Shown in pieces: positions 23,781 through 36,295 of a stretch of 64,000 nucleotides of DNA. Position 1 is the first letter of the stretch; each line of letters starts with the position of its first letter. A program made the position numbers and the translations under genes. Source of the stretch: Hyperoodon ampullatus (lineage: Eukaryota; Chordata; Mammalia; Artiodactyla; Ziphiidae); contig OX457063.1 in assembly GCA_949752795.1 (NCBI GenBank), positions 70,145,783 to 70,209,782 on the forward strand. The letters run 5' to 3'. The notes beneath the pieces were generated by a model, which saw only the letters and a program-made list of their open reading frames with translations, did no database searches and was not told where the DNA came from.

Positions 23781-25165
23781 CAACTAATTGAATGCGTGAA
23801 TTAGCTAAATGGTTATATCATTTTGTTGTTAGTGAGAGTAGGTTTAAATAGGCACGTAGTATATAAAATAATTATAGAGGAAGCACTGTGCATTAATTTA
23901 ATTAGCATTAAATAACTAATTATTATTCAGGATGCCAAAAATAAAACCAAACCCACATTGAGGTGCTCACTAGAATGGGTAATGGAACATAAGTGAATAT
24001 ACAAGGGTTGACAAGAATGTGAGGCAACCGTAACTCTTATGTGCTGCTGATATATGTTACTCTTGAGTTTTTTTAAAGGTTTACAAAAAATAAATAAAAG
24101 AATCTGACAGAGGAAAAAGCAGTTATCTTCAGCCACTAGATAGTATTGTACTTTCCTGTGACATCTAAATGGTGGCAGCTGTCATGTGGCTGTCAACTGG
24201 CTAAGGATGGCAGGACAGAAAGATGTAGGGATGTCTGTCTTTGATGATACAGTCCAGCACTGAATTAACCAACCTGTAATGGCCCTACCTTGGGAATAAT
24301 CACATCAGATAATGCCATTTCCTTAATGTCTAAGTCAAATTGAGTTGACATTGTCTGTTATCTGCTGCTGAAGGCATTCTAGTTGATACTTGTTCATTAA
24401 CATATCAAGAGCTAGGCCTGACCATCTAGATTATAGTTTCTTCCATAATATTAGAGAGTATAGCCCTTCCATCATTAAGAAGGAGACATAGAAATAGTTC
24501 ACAGAGGAATAAGAAGGGTATAACATGAGGGGAGTCTGTTTGAGAAAGGAAGGGGAAACATACCATTCGCAAGGAATTATGGGAATGAAGGGCGAAGATG
24601 AGACATGGACTACTCCTGATTGACTGAAGTCCTGGACATACAGAAACTGTAAAGCAGAGCATCTTTTGCACCAACTGATATTTGAAATTCTAGGCTAAGA
24701 CTGTATTGTAAAGATCCTAGACCAACATGTGGGAGATTGCATCCATGTTAGAGGAGTGGTACTGGCAGAGGGCAGGCCTCAGTGTAGCTCCTCTGAGCCA
24801 ACTTTGTTTTTCATGTAGTAGAAATAGGGATCCCAAAACCTAGGATTCCTCTGAGGTATGAAGACAGAAAGTTAGCCAAGAGTTTGGGTGGGGAGCTTGC
24901 CAGAAAAAATAGTGACTGTAAGTATAAAAGTGTAGTGCGTGCAGTATCCAAGGACTTTTTGGCAAACTACCTAGGATTCACAGCCAGCCCAAAGTGTGTT
25001 TGCAACACCATTGAGAGCTGAGTTCAGGCCAGTAGAGAGAACCCCTGAGCCCTAAGCAAGCTGAAGGAGAACAGGTCATGAGTTTGTTCTCTAGTGTAGG
25101 TATCAGTTATGGGTGCCAGTGGGGTCACTAGTGACCAGGCAAACAAGGAAATGTGAGTTGATTAA
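23781..25165. other. Unassigned non-coding stretch
   Basis: No family is recognised with confidence. Short minus-strand frames at 23927-24136 and 24426-24674 lack domains. Confidence 0.4.
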
Positions 25166-25177
25166 GAGCAAAGAGAG

Positions 25178-25472
25178 GGACTTCCCTGGTGGTGCAGTGA
25201 TTAAGAATCCGCCTGCCAATGCAGGGGACACGGGTTCGATCCCCGGTCCAGGAAGATCCCACATGCCGTGGAGAAACAAATCCCGTGAGCCTCAACTACT
25301 GAAACCTGCGCACCCTAGCACCTAGAGCCCATGCTCTGCAACAAGAGAAGCCACCTCAATGAGAAGCCTGTGCACCACAACGAAGAGTAACTCCCGCTTG
25401 ATGCAACTAGAGAAAGCCCATGCACAGCAACAAAGACCCAACACAGCCCCACCACCCCAAAGAAAAAAAAAT
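25178..25472 (+). mobile_element. CHR-1-like tRNA-derived SINE (long form)
   Basis: This is a longer, older form, about 295 bp, with head GGGACTTCCCTGGTGGTGCAG and a perfect Pol III B box, GGTTCGATCCC. The body carries 'caactactgaaacctgcgc' and 'agagaagccacctcaatgagaagcc'. Its 12-bp target duplication GAGCAAAGAGAG lies at 25166-25177 and 25473-25484. Confidence 0.95.
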
Positions 25473-25684
25473 GAGCAAAGAGAGCTGCACAGGGCACTTA
25501 GTATAAATAAGAGACTCTCTTCCTATGCCAACAAAGGATCCAATGAGCCATTCCCAGATGACACCTGGGGAAGACTAGAGAGAAGGTGAGGAGACCTGAA
25601 AGACTGAAGGAGACTAAGCATCCCTAAGAGGCTATTGAAACCAAGCATTGCATGTTTTCTTCATGCTTCTCTGACCCTGTTACA

Positions 25685-25860
25685 GGCAGTCCTTGGTTTG
25701 AATCTTTGCCCCATGGTTTGCTAATTGCATTGCTAAGGCATATAATTTAAGCCTCACAAGCTTTAGTTGACACCTGTCATGAACATGAATAATAAATTGT
25801 ACACTAGGGCTCTTGTGAGCATTACAAGTTACATCTACAAAGTACCAAACACAAACCAGG
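25685..25860 (+). repeat. MIR SINE, diverged
   Basis: 'ttggtttgaatctttgccccatggtttgctaattgcattgctaaggcatataatttaa' aligns with the MIR core. It ends with 'aataaattgtacactagggctcttgtgagcattacaagttacatc...aaagtacc'. Confidence 0.65.
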
Positions 25861-26620
25861 CAAGGTAGATTACTTTGACATGAACCGTATGACTGTGCTT
25901 TTCTCTTCTGAAGACCAGAGTAGAAATGTAGATGGGGCACATTGGATGATTTATCCCAGGCAGGAGACTGGTTACCCTGCGGTAAACTGTGAGTTAGAGA
26001 TCAGAGCAATGGTCACCCCTGGAAATGCCCTGTCTGGGTTGAGCCTAGAACCAAGAGTGACTTGATATCACAATACATTTGTCAGAGTCTGGTGAAATCA
26101 AGTTATGATTCATACAGGATCTGGGAGGAGGACAGAGTCTTGAGGTGGCGAGATTAACTTGGCCCAGGTTTGGGGAGTTGGGGTAACCCAGGTAATATGA
26201 GAGGTGAGGAAACCTCATGGGTAGTTGAATCCCTCTTTCATCCCTCCATCATGAAGAAAATGTTCTTCAGCTTTCCTCACGTTTCAGACCCAAACATTCA
26301 AACCTTACCTGTATTCATAGAAACACCTACCTAACATCCCCAAATATATATCAATAGAAAATGCCTCAGTGTAGGAGCTGAGTGGAAAAGGAAACAGTGC
26401 TCATAGGGAGGCAGCTGAGGTGGTATCTTTGCTTCCACTTGCTAGAGATGGGAATCTGGTCTAGTTGGGATGGACTTAGACATCAGAATATTATTTTGTC
26501 TAGTTGAATCAGTCTCCGATTTTGAGCCGGTTTTCTACTTTGTAAATTCAGTACATGATTTTTGACTTGAGTGGCAAATAACTCCATTGAGATGAACAAT
26601 TAACTTGACTGTTGTACTTG
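25861..26620. other. Unassigned non-coding stretch
   Basis: No family is recognised. Confidence 0.4.
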
Positions 26621-27066
26621 TGTGTTAGGGCTGCCATAACAAAATACAGTACAGTGGGTGGCTTAAAAAAAACAGCAAAAATTTATTGTCTCATAGTTAT
26701 GAAGCTAGAAAACTGAAATCAGGGTATTGGCAGGGCCCTCTACAACTCTGCAGAGAACTCTTCTTTGCCTCTTCCTAGCTCCTGGCTGTTGCTGGCAATC
26801 CTCGACATTCCCTGGATTGCAGCTGCATCAATCTAATGTCTTCCTCATGTCACCCCATGGCTGTCTTCACATAGTGCCTGTCTCTCTGTCCAAGTTTTCT
26901 CTTTGTATAGGGACAGTAAGTATATTGGATTAGATCCCACCCTAATGACCTCATTTTAACTTATTACCTCTGTAAGACTCTATTTCCAAAGAAGGTCATA
27001 TTCAGAGGTACTGGAGAGTACTCACCTCTTTTCTCGGGGTGGGGGGACACATTTGAACCCATAACA
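26621..27066 (-). repeat. MLT1-type solo LTR (ERVL-MaLR), reverse orientation
   Basis: In reverse it starts TGTTATGGGTTCAAATGTGTCCCC and ends ...GGCAGCCCTAACACA. Between these are 'ggtcattagggtgggatctaatcc' and 'taagccacccactgtactgtatttt', which are landmarks of younger MLT1 LTRs. No internal coding sequence is present and no clear 5-bp duplication survives. Confidence 0.85.
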
Positions 27067-27204
27067 GTCTACTCTCTGGCCTTCCAAAATTCCTGTCCTT
27101 CCCACGTGCAAAGTACATTTATCACATCCCAACATTCCCGAAAGTCTTAATCATTCCAGCATCAACTCTAAGTCCAAAACAGACCTCATGCTAAACAGAA
27201 CAGC

Positions 27205-27365
27205 AAGTGTCAACAAATTTCAAAGGATTGTAATCATACAGATACAGCTTCTAACTACAGTGGAATTAATCAAGAAACCAGTAACAGAACAATAACCAGA
27301 ACATTTATAAATGCTTAAAAAGTATCACATTTCTAAATAATCCATGGAAAAGAAATAACAATTAA
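27205..27365 (+). mobile_element. Old L1 ORF2 fragment (endonuclease part)
   Basis: 'caaaggattgtaatcatacagatac...ctaactacagtggaattaatcaagaaaccagtaac' and 'ttctaaataatccatgg' match old L1 ORF2 near the end of the endonuclease region. It probably belongs with the L1 text resuming at 28346. Confidence 0.6.
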
Positions 27366-27369
27366 AACT

Positions 27370-27858
27370 GGAAAAAGATGTGGTATATATAAACAATGGA
27401 CTGTTACTCAGCTATAAAAAAGAATGAAATAATGCAGTTTACAGCAACATGATGGACCTAGAGATTATCATACTGAGTGAAATAAGTCAGACAGAGGAAG
27501 ACAGATACTATATGATGTCACTTATATGTGGAATCTAAAAAAATGATACAAATGAATTTATTTACAAAACAGAAACAGACTCACAGACATAGAAAACAAA
27601 CTTATGGTTACCAAAGGGAAAGGGGGAGAGGGATAAATTAGGAGTTTGGGATTAACAGGTACACACCACTATGTAATAGATAAACAGCAAGGATTTACTG
27701 TATAGCACAGGAAACTATATTCAATATCTTGTAATAACCTATAATGGAAAAGAATCTGAATATCTATATCTATATCTATATCTATATCTGAATCACTTTG
27801 CTGTATACCTGAAACTAACACAATGTTGTAAACTATACTTCAAAAATAAAAAAGATAC
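27370..27858 (+). mobile_element. L1 3' fragment, 5'-truncated
   Basis: It is an ORF2 tail plus 3' UTR: 'gtggtatatataaacaatggactgttactcagc', 'acctagagattatcatactgagtgaaataagtcag', then 'tgtatacctgaaactaacacaatgttgtaaactatactt' and an A-rich end. It shares its 3' UTR lineage with 5945-7147. An ATCTAT hexamer expansion lies inside it at about 27758-27790. Confidence 0.85.
27758..27790. repeat. (ATCTAT)n microsatellite inside the L1 3' UTR
   Basis: Four to five tandem ATCTAT units replace the usual sequence between 'aaaagaatctgaat' and 'ctgaatcactttgct'. It probably arose from a short seed within the L1. Confidence 0.85.
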
Positions 27859-27869
27859 CACCAAGAATC

Positions 27870-28269
27870 AGGAATAGACGAAACATTTCTATCTGGACTA
27901 GACTCCCAGATAGATGTACAATGAAACTGACTCTGGTCAGAGAGTTTGGGAGATATCAGATAGCTTCTTGACCTCCATGTTTCTCTTTTATCCACCCAGA
28001 CCCCCAGGATGTGGCTCTGGGCCTGGGCTGAGCCATATCCACCCTGAGGAGCAGTTAGGGTCTGAATAGTTTGGTTTGATCCCTGGTCTAGGTGCTGGCC
28101 CTAAATTCTGGACTCTACATGGATGGGCAGAGGGCACACTACCCATGACCCTTATGTTTTGCCTTTGTGGAGGTGAAAATGGGGAGGTCTTGGGGGGATG
28201 GCATGGACCCTGAGAGGTGTGAACAAAAGTGATATTCAAGCTATAGAATTATCAGGAACAAGCCAAGCA
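27870..28269. other. Unassigned segment between two L1 pieces
   Basis: It is GC-richer than its surroundings ('caggatgtggctctgggcctgggctgagcc'). It could be an unrecognised LTR or unique DNA. The 83-residue minus-strand frame 27988-28239 is Pro-rich without a known domain. Confidence 0.35.
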
Positions 28270-29880
28270 TTCCACTGATTCTATTCAAGCTTGTACTGTG
28301 CAATAAGACAAGAAAAAAAAAGGCATAAGGATTGAAAAAAATAAAATTCGAAAAAATTTTGAACTGACTAATAATGAATATATGACATGTTAAAGCCTGT
28401 GGGATCCTGCTAAAGCAGGACTTGGGGGAAATTTATAGCTTTAAAAGTATAAATAGAAAAGAGGAAACATTAAGAATTAGTTATCTAAGCTTCCATCTCC
28501 AGGAACTAGAAAAAGAAGAGCAAATAAAATACAAAGAAAGAAGAAGGGAGGAAAGATAAAGAGAACAAGTCAATGAAACAGAGAAAAATTGTAAATGTTA
28601 GAGATGAGTTCTTTGAAAATATTAATAAAATTAACAGACTTCTATAAACATGGGCTAAGAAAATAAAAGATAGAAAACAGCTGTTCAGTAGAAGGAAAGA
28701 AAAAGGGACTATTACTGTAGATCCTACAGGGATGTAAAAATAAGTTGATATTGTGAATGGTGCTATATCTGTTAAATAAATTGAATCTGAATATAAACAA
28801 CATTCCTGCAAAGAAAAATTCCTGGCCTATAAGGTTTCACTTGTGATTTCTTTCAAATATTTAAAAAGAAAAAATAATAGTAATCTCACACAAACATTTG
28901 AAAATAGAAAAAAAAGAGGACATTCCCTTATTTCTTTTTAGGACAAAATATCCTGATCCCAAAACTCTATGTGGACACAAGAAAAGAAAATTATAAGCCA
29001 GTATCTGTAAACTTAGATACAAAAATACTAAATAAAATATTAACAGATCAAGTTCAGCAGTATATGAAGAAAAGATAATATATTGTGAACAAGAAGAGTT
29101 TATTCCAGAAATGAAAGATTGGTTTAATATTTGAAAATTAATCAGTGTAATTCACATTAACACAATCAATCAATGTGTAAAAAGCATTTGTTAAAATTCA
29201 GTCATTCTCTATTTTAAAAACTCAGCAAAATAATAATAAAAGGAAACATTCTTAATTTAATAAAAAGTATCTACCAAAAAAAATCTACATCTAAAATTGT
29301 AGTTAGTGGTGAAATAGTAAAATTTTCTTTCTGAAGTTGAGAAGAAAATGATGTATACCATGACCACTTGTAATCACAGTGTCTTAGTTATTTTAGTCAT
29401 TGCAGTAAGAGAAAAATTTGAAAAGAATAAAAATTGGAAAGAGGGAGCAAAACTGCCGTGAAATATAGGTGCTGCAATTGTAAATATAGAAAATCCAAAA
29501 GTATCTGGAAAAAACTGGAATAATTAGCAATAGAATTTAACAAGTATGCTGAATATAAATCAACATTCAAAAGTCAATTATTTCTATATACTAACAACAA
29601 GCACTGAAGAATAAAACTTTAAAAATATTATTTAACACAAGATCAGAAATTATAAAATTCTTAGGAATAAATAAAAAAAGAGATATGTAATCTACACTAA
29701 AACTACAAAGCACTGCTCAAAGAAATCAGACATAAATAAAAGGAGTGATATATCATGTGCGTAGATTGCAAGACTCAATAGTGTTAACATATCAGTTTTC
29801 TTCAAATTACTCTCTTGATTCAATGCAATCAAAATTCCATTTTGTAGAAATCAGCCAATTTTCATATAAATTTTAAATCA
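28270..29880 (+). mobile_element. Old L1 (L1M-type) ORF2 remnant, rearranged
   Basis: From 28346 the text follows ORF2 from the endonuclease-RT linker ('gtgggatcctgctaaagcaggacttgggggaaatttatagc') through the RT region ('ccagtatctgtaaacttagatacaaaaatactaaataaaatattaacagatc', 'tattccagaaatgaaagattgg'). It reaches the post-RT segment near 29640 ('aaattcttaggaataaataaaaaaagag'). A short RT-type phrase at 28290-28345 ('gtgcaataagacaag...ggcataaggattg') precedes the linker, out of order. All frames are destroyed. Confidence 0.75.
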
Positions 29881-29984
29881 GTACTCATGTTAAATTCACT
29901 TACTAACTTTTCTAGTTTGTAGATACTTTTTGACTTTTCTATATCCACAACCTGTCTGTCTCTTATTTGATAGATTAAAAAGAA

Positions 29985-30140
29985 GTGTACCAGTCTTGGA
30001 GTCAGGATCTGTATCCAATTTCTGTCACAGACCTCCTGGGGAGAGCAAGCCAGGAAATCTTTCAGACCCTCAGTTTTCCCATGGACAGAGTGGAGATGGG
30101 GCTGTATGATCTCTATGGTCTTGTGTAGGTATACATTTTA
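29985..30140 (+). repeat. MIR fragment
   Basis: 'cagtcttggagtcaggatctgtatccaatttctgtcacagacc' followed by 'accctcagttttcccatggacagagtggagatgggg' follows MIR from its head to just past the core. Confidence 0.6.
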
Positions 30141-30561
30141 TAGATTTATCAAGTATAAATAAAAATTATCATATCCATCTAAATGGCTAAACATCATAAC
30201 ATCCAAAATAAATCCAGAAACTTTTGTCGAAATATCGATTACTGAAAGGGAGAAAAATTATAGGAAAATTGTTTTTTCCTCACATATTAATTTTATGGTT
30301 TTCTTCTTGTTGCTCTGAGCTATAAAATGGTAATTTCTTCTCACTGAACAAAAAAGGTAAATTTAATGTGTGATATTTTTATCTTAAATTTTTAGGAAAT
30401 GTAATTTTACCTCCTTTTATGGGCATTTAAATCATCTTTTATTATATAAAAATGATGGGATTATTAGGTAGTCTGTTTGCAGTGATAAGTATAGAACTTT
30501 AATAAACCTAAAATATTTAAAATTGAAAACATTAAATAATAATGGCATTAAAGTAATTTCA
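30141..30561. other. Unassigned AT-rich stretch
   Basis: Nothing is recognised. Confidence 0.4.
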
Positions 30562-30782
30562 GGGCTTCCCTGGTGGCGCAGTGGTTGAGAGTCCGCCTGC
30601 CGATGCAGGGGACACGAGTTCATACCCCGGTCCGGGAAGATCCCACATGCCGCGGAGCGGCTGGGCCCGTGAGCCATGGCCGCTGAGCCTGTGCGTCCGG
30701 AGCCTGTGCTACGCAAAGGGAGAGGCCACAGCAGTGAGAGGCCCGCGTACCACAAAAATAAATAAATAAATAAATAAATAAA
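30562..30782 (+). mobile_element. CHR-2-like SINE with (AAAT)n tail
   Basis: It is full length. The B box is mutated to AGTTCATACC, so internal promoter strength is probably reduced. The tail has become an AAAT tetranucleotide array at about 30755-30785. The 13-bp target duplication TAAAGTAATTTCA lies at 30549-30561 and 30783-30795. Confidence 0.95.
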
Positions 30783-30795
30783 TAAAGTAATTTCA

Positions 30796-32584
30796 AGGGC
30801 AAATTAGGTATAGTCCTTAAGTGAGTTAAAATTTAGCTTTAGTGTAATAATAGAAACAAGAAAGAAAAAACAATGTTCAAACTGTAATTCTCTCTCCATG
30901 AAAGATACGTGGATGATGGACGCTAGTCCAGTAAAAACTGCTTGGGACAGGTATGCCCAGCTTTGTCCAACTCCAGAAGCTTTTCCTTCTGGTATGACTG
31001 AAAAAATAATTATCTTTTCAAGGCAGCAATACCCATATATCTAAAATTAACTTTCAAATTAATAATTTTAAAATAATGAATTACTTGGGAGGTGGAGAGG
31101 GCCTGGAACAATGAAAAAGAGATATTGGATTATGGGAGGAATATCTTTTCTAGGGTAATATTTGTTCTCTCTAGCATGACTATAATTTATTGATCTCTCC
31201 CTTTTCTGTTATTTCTTTGTAGATTCATAGCTTATTATCAGGTCCCCATTACCTTGCTCCCTTTTTTGCCTTCTTCACTTTTTAGTTCCCTAGTCCTGTT
31301 TTTCTTGCCAAATCAAGAGTAGTGAAGTAAGGCTATAGTGATTGTAGATTTTGCCTTCCTCAGAAAGTTTGGGATGATAAAGTAAATCATTAAGAATTTT
31401 ATTTGCATTCTCTGATCCCATTGAGCAGTGCTGCCTTTTAGGCAAGTATGGCCTCTATCCCTGAGGCATAGACCACGGACCCTGGACTTGGGGTAGAGTC
31501 TTTATAAAAATTTTTCTAAGTCTCCTTTCATAGCCTGGAACTGAACAGGGCTGCCAGTGAGCACTTTCCAGATCAGGTGCACAGAAATTTTTGTAAGTCC
31601 TTGTCCCTATTTTTCCTCTTTGGGGCACTCTCAGTCTCTCTACTCTGTAAGGTTAGGAAGACCAGATGCTCAGAAATGTTCTGGGATTTGATCCTCCGGG
31701 GTCATCCCAGCCTCCTCTCATCTTGAACTGGTTCCTAAGAATTAAATAAGTAGTATCAGTGAACTGTAGAGGCAACAAGATCTATGTTGTTTCCATGCAA
31801 ACAGGTTCTGAAGGCCATGGTATTGTAGGTAGTAACAGCACTATTACCTTTTTCTCACAGTGGGATATATGAAATTAGATAGGAATGACACGTTTGACAG
31901 TAAAGAACATGACAAGATGGTTCTCAGACCTGAACAGGAATAGATGTTGCCTCAACACTATGAAGAATCTTCTCTGACTGGGCAATTAACAAATATTTAA
32001 GGACTTCTCTACCTGTGTTTCTAAATATTTATTGACAAATAACCATACTTCACATGGACCCAAGGATTTTATAATCCTTTTAAAATAAAATTGCTTACAT
32101 AAACAGGGGGATTCACATACCCTAGGGACAGCCCTGGCTGAGAGAAACAAAGAAGACTTTGGAGTTGATAGTTAATTTCCTGGTCTCTGGGCTGTATCCT
32201 TGAGGTTGAAGTCAGGTGTATGAACTATTACGAACTAGCAAGGGCATACTTAAGACAAGCTAAGACTGCAGTGCTGCCAGGGTGGAGGACAATAATTGTC
32301 AGTTATTATTGAGAAAAACAATATCATAATCATAGCAGTTTTCTTCAGAGACCTGTTGGAGGTAGGGCTGGATGGAAATGTAAGAACTAATAATGAAGTT
32401 GGTGGTGAGGAGAATTGAAAACAGGCTGGGACAATGTGATGAGCAATTCATTTGCACAGTTCAGAATAGACCATTAATGGCTAGTATGCTCTGTGGAAAC
32501 CCCTTTATGTAGGGAGCAAGTACAGTGAGAAGTGGGACCTTAGAGGAACCATTATCAATCAGCTGGACATGGAAAAATTAAGAC
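30796..32584. other. Unassigned non-coding stretch
   Basis: No family is recognised over about 1.8 kb, and no frame of note is present. Confidence 0.4.
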
Positions 32585-32925
32585 TGCATGCTCCTTGAAG
32601 GGAGAGACTGACCTTTTTTTTTTTTTTTTTTTTGCGGTACACGGGCCTCTCACTGTTGTGGCCTCTCCCGTTGCGGAGCACAGGCTCCGGACGCGCAGGC
32701 TCAGTGGCCATGGCTCACGGGCCCAGCTGCTCTGTGGCATGTGGGATCTTCCTGGACCGGGGCACGAACCCGTGTCCCCTGAATCGGCAGGCGGACTCTC
32801 AACCACTGCGCCACCAGGGAAGCCCGAGACTGACTCATTTATCACTGGAATTGCAGAATCTATCATCTAGCCTAAAATATAGGAAAAGCTCTGGAAATGT
32901 TTGTTGGATGACTGAATGAAAGCAC
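32585..32925 (+). repeat. L2 3' end, split by a SINE
   Basis: The left side has 'gcatgctccttgaagggagagactgac'. The right side has 'tcatttatcactggaattgcagaatctatcatctagcc' and 'ggaaatgtttgttggatgactgaatgaa', which together read as one L2 3' end. A reverse SINE sits at 32613-32825. Confidence 0.7.
32613..32825 (-). mobile_element. CHR-2-like SINE, reverse orientation
   Basis: The poly-T start, the reverse of GGGCTTCCCTGGTGGCGCAG at its right end and a reverse B box, GGTTCGTGCC, are all visible. The 9-bp target duplication GAGACTGAC lies at 32604-32612 and 32826-32834. It is inserted into an L2 3' end. Confidence 0.95.
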
Positions 32926-34334
32926 TCAAAAGAAAGAACAAAGTTTTATCATTTTGAGGATTGGAAAAATACAGAAGCCAGATTACCAAACTTGCCTTAC
33001 GTTTTCATCCTTCAACTTTAATTGGAAAAAAATGTTAGTAGATGCAGTCAGATTGGATTTTAGGGTCATAAAAGAGACAGATCAGCACAAGGAGCAGTCT
33101 TGCAGGAAAGTTAGAATAGGGTTTTGTTTATTCTGAAAGGACCCATTTCCACAAAAACAGAATTGAATCCAGAGGCTTACTGGGAGGTGATAATACTCTT
33201 AGTGGGACCACAATTCTTTTTGTGGCTCAAGACACAAGAGTTAATTACAGCTTTCCATTATGGACTTCCTCATGTTCCTGCTAGGGAGTGAACAGATCTT
33301 TTTCCATTAGTAATTTCCCCTGAAATTCCCATTTTCCTTATTCTGTTGATAAGACAGAATCACACAACTCCATCTGATCCTACATCTGCTTGTCCCCATC
33401 TATGTGTCCCTGAAGTGGGAACAATCTTGCTCTCTTCAGAGCTTTCTATGGCTGGCCCTGCAGATGTGGCACAGGAGACCTCACCTTGGACTGTGCTGCT
33501 TGGTGGGTCTGTTGTCATTTTAAATTATATTAAGTACTTATTTCCTATAGGATGGAGGTGGACAGGGTGCCTGCTTATCTATGCTGACAATGTGCCTAAA
33601 AGAGAGGACTACAGAGAAAGCAAAGCTTAAAACTAAATTTACCTGCATCCTCATATCCTTCCTCCACAGACACCTGCTTCTTTACTGTTGGTAATAATGG
33701 GTTTGGATTATATTGGTTATGCATCTAACTTGATTTATGTCATTAGCTAGTTAGTAGAGGTTTCTAAGCAAAGACTTTTTTGTGGACACTCTTTGGGACA
33801 CTCTCATGTTTTTCCCAAAGTGACTTTACATGGCATGCAGGGAACATGCTGACCTCTGTAGCCCTTTATCTTGCACCAACTTTTTTTAGTCCATCTACAA
33901 CCACTCAAATTATGTCAAAACACAAAAAATGAGATTATATTCTAAATTACAATGGGAAGTGTAGGCCATATTTCAATGTGATTTCACACAATAGTGTACT
34001 CTGCACAAGGTGGGCGCTGGTCACCATAGTGTTCTTGCCCTGATAAGGCTGCTGTGATGTCAGCCATTTACTGAATGACACTTCCTTTTGGAATGCAGTT
34101 CATGGCTCCCAAGATAGAAGTAGCTGAAGCTCCAGACCTAAGTCTCCATTTTCTTCACATCACTCAAAACAGACAAGTCATTACAAATACTGGGATTCTA
34201 TGGGGTGACTCTTTTCTCTACCCACTTTCTTTATGAGGATCCGGACTAAGCCTTCCATCCACGTGCAGTACTTCCCCTGCTTTCTTGATCCAGCATCCTC
34301 CCACCCCCACAGCTCTCCAGGCTTTATTCATAAG
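32926..34334. other. Unassigned non-coding stretch
   Basis: No family is recognised. The 94-residue frame at 33346-33630 has no domain I can name. Confidence 0.4.
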
Positions 34335-35060
34335 TATACAGGTGTGCCCTAGAATTAACTATATATCCAAAGAAATTAAAGGCAGGATCTCAAAGATTAT
34401 ATCTGCACCTCCCTCCATCATGTTCATTGTAGCATTATTCACAATAGCCTAAATATAGAAATAACCTAATGTGTCCATAGATGGATGAATGGATTTAAAA
34501 AATGTGGTAAATACACATAGTGTAATATTATTCAGCCTTAAAAATAGAAGGAAATCCTACCATTTGCAACATGAATGACCTTGGGGACATTATGCTAAGT
34601 AAAATAAGCCAGACTCAGGAGGACAAATACTACATGATACCACTTACCTAAAACTTAAAAATGTGACTCACAGAAGCAGAGAGAAGAATGGTGATTACCA
34701 GGGGCTGGGGATGGGGGAAATGGGGAAGTTTGAGTTGAAGGATACAAAGTTTCTTTTGTGCAAGATGAGTAAGTCCTAGAGATCTACTGTGTAGCAAAGT
34801 GCCTGTACTTAATAACACTATACTGTATATTTTAAAATTTGCTAAGGGTGTAGATCTTATGTTGTACTCTTACCACAAAATAATAAAGAGGGCAGGAAGA
34901 AATGTTAAGAGGTGATGGATATACTTATGACTTAGACTTTGGTGAGGGTTTCATAGATGTAAACTTATCTCCAGACTCATCAAGTTGTATATATTAAATA
35001 TGTACAGCTTTTTGTATGTCAATCATACCTCAATAAAGTAGTTTATAAAAACAAACACCC
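34335..35060 (+). mobile_element. Old L1 (L1M-type) 3' end
   Basis: 'attgtagcattattcacaatagcctaaatatagaaataacc', 'tattattcagccttaaaaatagaaggaaatcctacc', 'ggtgattaccaggggctggggatggggg' and a 3' UTR ending 'gtatgtcaatcatacctcaataaag' are characteristic. This 3' UTR type differs from those of the younger L1 copies in the window. Confidence 0.9.
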
Positions 35061-36057
35061 AGAAGCAGAAGCGGTAGATGAGAGCACAGTACTCTTGTGG
35101 GCTAGTTGGGTGGTATAATCGCTGAATACTAAGACTGCATACATAAAAGCCATGGCATAACTAGGGGAGTCTAGCCACAATCCTTGCTAACCTCTAGTCA
35201 GTAAGAAAACTACACTCCAGTCTTGACAGTCTGTATTAAGAATGAGGGCAATTTTGTTATGCTATTTGTCACTCAGAAAGAATGCAAAAACATATGTAAC
35301 TATAGTGTTTCAGTAATATTATCATAAAGCATTTAATAAAGAAAAAAAGTTGTTTTTACCCTCATCCAGAATGTAAATTGTGATATCAAAACAATGTGCT
35401 AGATTATTCTAACCAGAGTAGATGGGAATGGTAAGATTTTAATTTTAAAAAAAGTACATTCTATTATTTTTTGCTTTCTAATAAGTCATTCAAAATTAAA
35501 AATACATTATTAAGGCGCTTCTATTTAATAATTTACTATAATGAAATTCTAAGTCATGTATATTATGTCTTTCTCTGCTTTTTTTATCTCACAATCAAGA
35601 ATTTTATTTTCTATCACTCTCATTGTGTGGGCCAATACTGATTTCCCTCTTCTCTTACCTCCCAGTTTCTTCTGAGTTCTCCAAAATCTGACCCAATGTG
35701 CCTTTTGGTGCACCCCTGAGGCCACCATCTAAGTCTGATTCAAAAGTCAGGAAGGATGTTATAAGTCTGCTTTCAAGAAGGTAGAGTCATGTATTCATTT
35801 CTATAACTTTCAGGATTCATACTATAGATGTTACCTTGAAGAACCTGAAACAGTCCCAGTGGCTCTCATTCCCTTCCCAGAGAGATTTCTTTTTTCCTTG
35901 TAGGATAAGGTCCATTAGTCTTGTACAATTTCTGAGAACAGAAACTTTAGATAGAGTGCATTTTCCACCTGCTTTCCTGACTGATAAAAATTGATGTAAT
36001 TTAAAGCAACATCTTGAAAATAGATGTACACATTTGGTAGGCAATATAGTTAATATT
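35061..36057. other. Unassigned non-coding stretch
   Basis: Nothing is recognised. The minus-strand 75-residue frame at 35817-36044 has no domain. Confidence 0.4.
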
Positions 36058-36295
36058 TCCTGAACATTTTTTATGAACCAAGAACTAGATTAAGGACATT
36101 CCATGGATTAGCTAATTTATCCTTTATAGCAACCTTATGTGTAGATACTCTTATACTATTCTTACAGATGGAGAAATTGAAGTTTAGGAAAGTGATTTTG
36201 CCTACAGGAAATAGGTAACGGCCGATAGGGCAGAGGTTCCAATGCAGGCAGTGTGACTCCACAAGCCACACTCTTAATCACTGTGTTGTGTAATT
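36058..36295 (-). repeat. MIR SINE, reverse orientation
   Basis: 'accaagaactagattaaggacattccatgg', 'tatagcaaccttatgtgtag', 'cttacagatggagaaattgaagtttaggaaagtgattttgcc' and 'ccaatgcaggcagtgtgactccacaagccacactctt' read as a full reverse MIR. Confidence 0.85.

Noticed and set aside
25178..25260. A tRNA gene (tRNA-like head with a perfect B box)
   Set aside because: It is the 5' part of a SINE with a tail and target duplication. A complete tRNA cloverleaf is not evident.
26727..26933. A 68-residue plus-strand frame as a secreted small protein
   Set aside because: It lies wholly inside a reverse MLT1 LTR, and its leucine-rich start is incidental.
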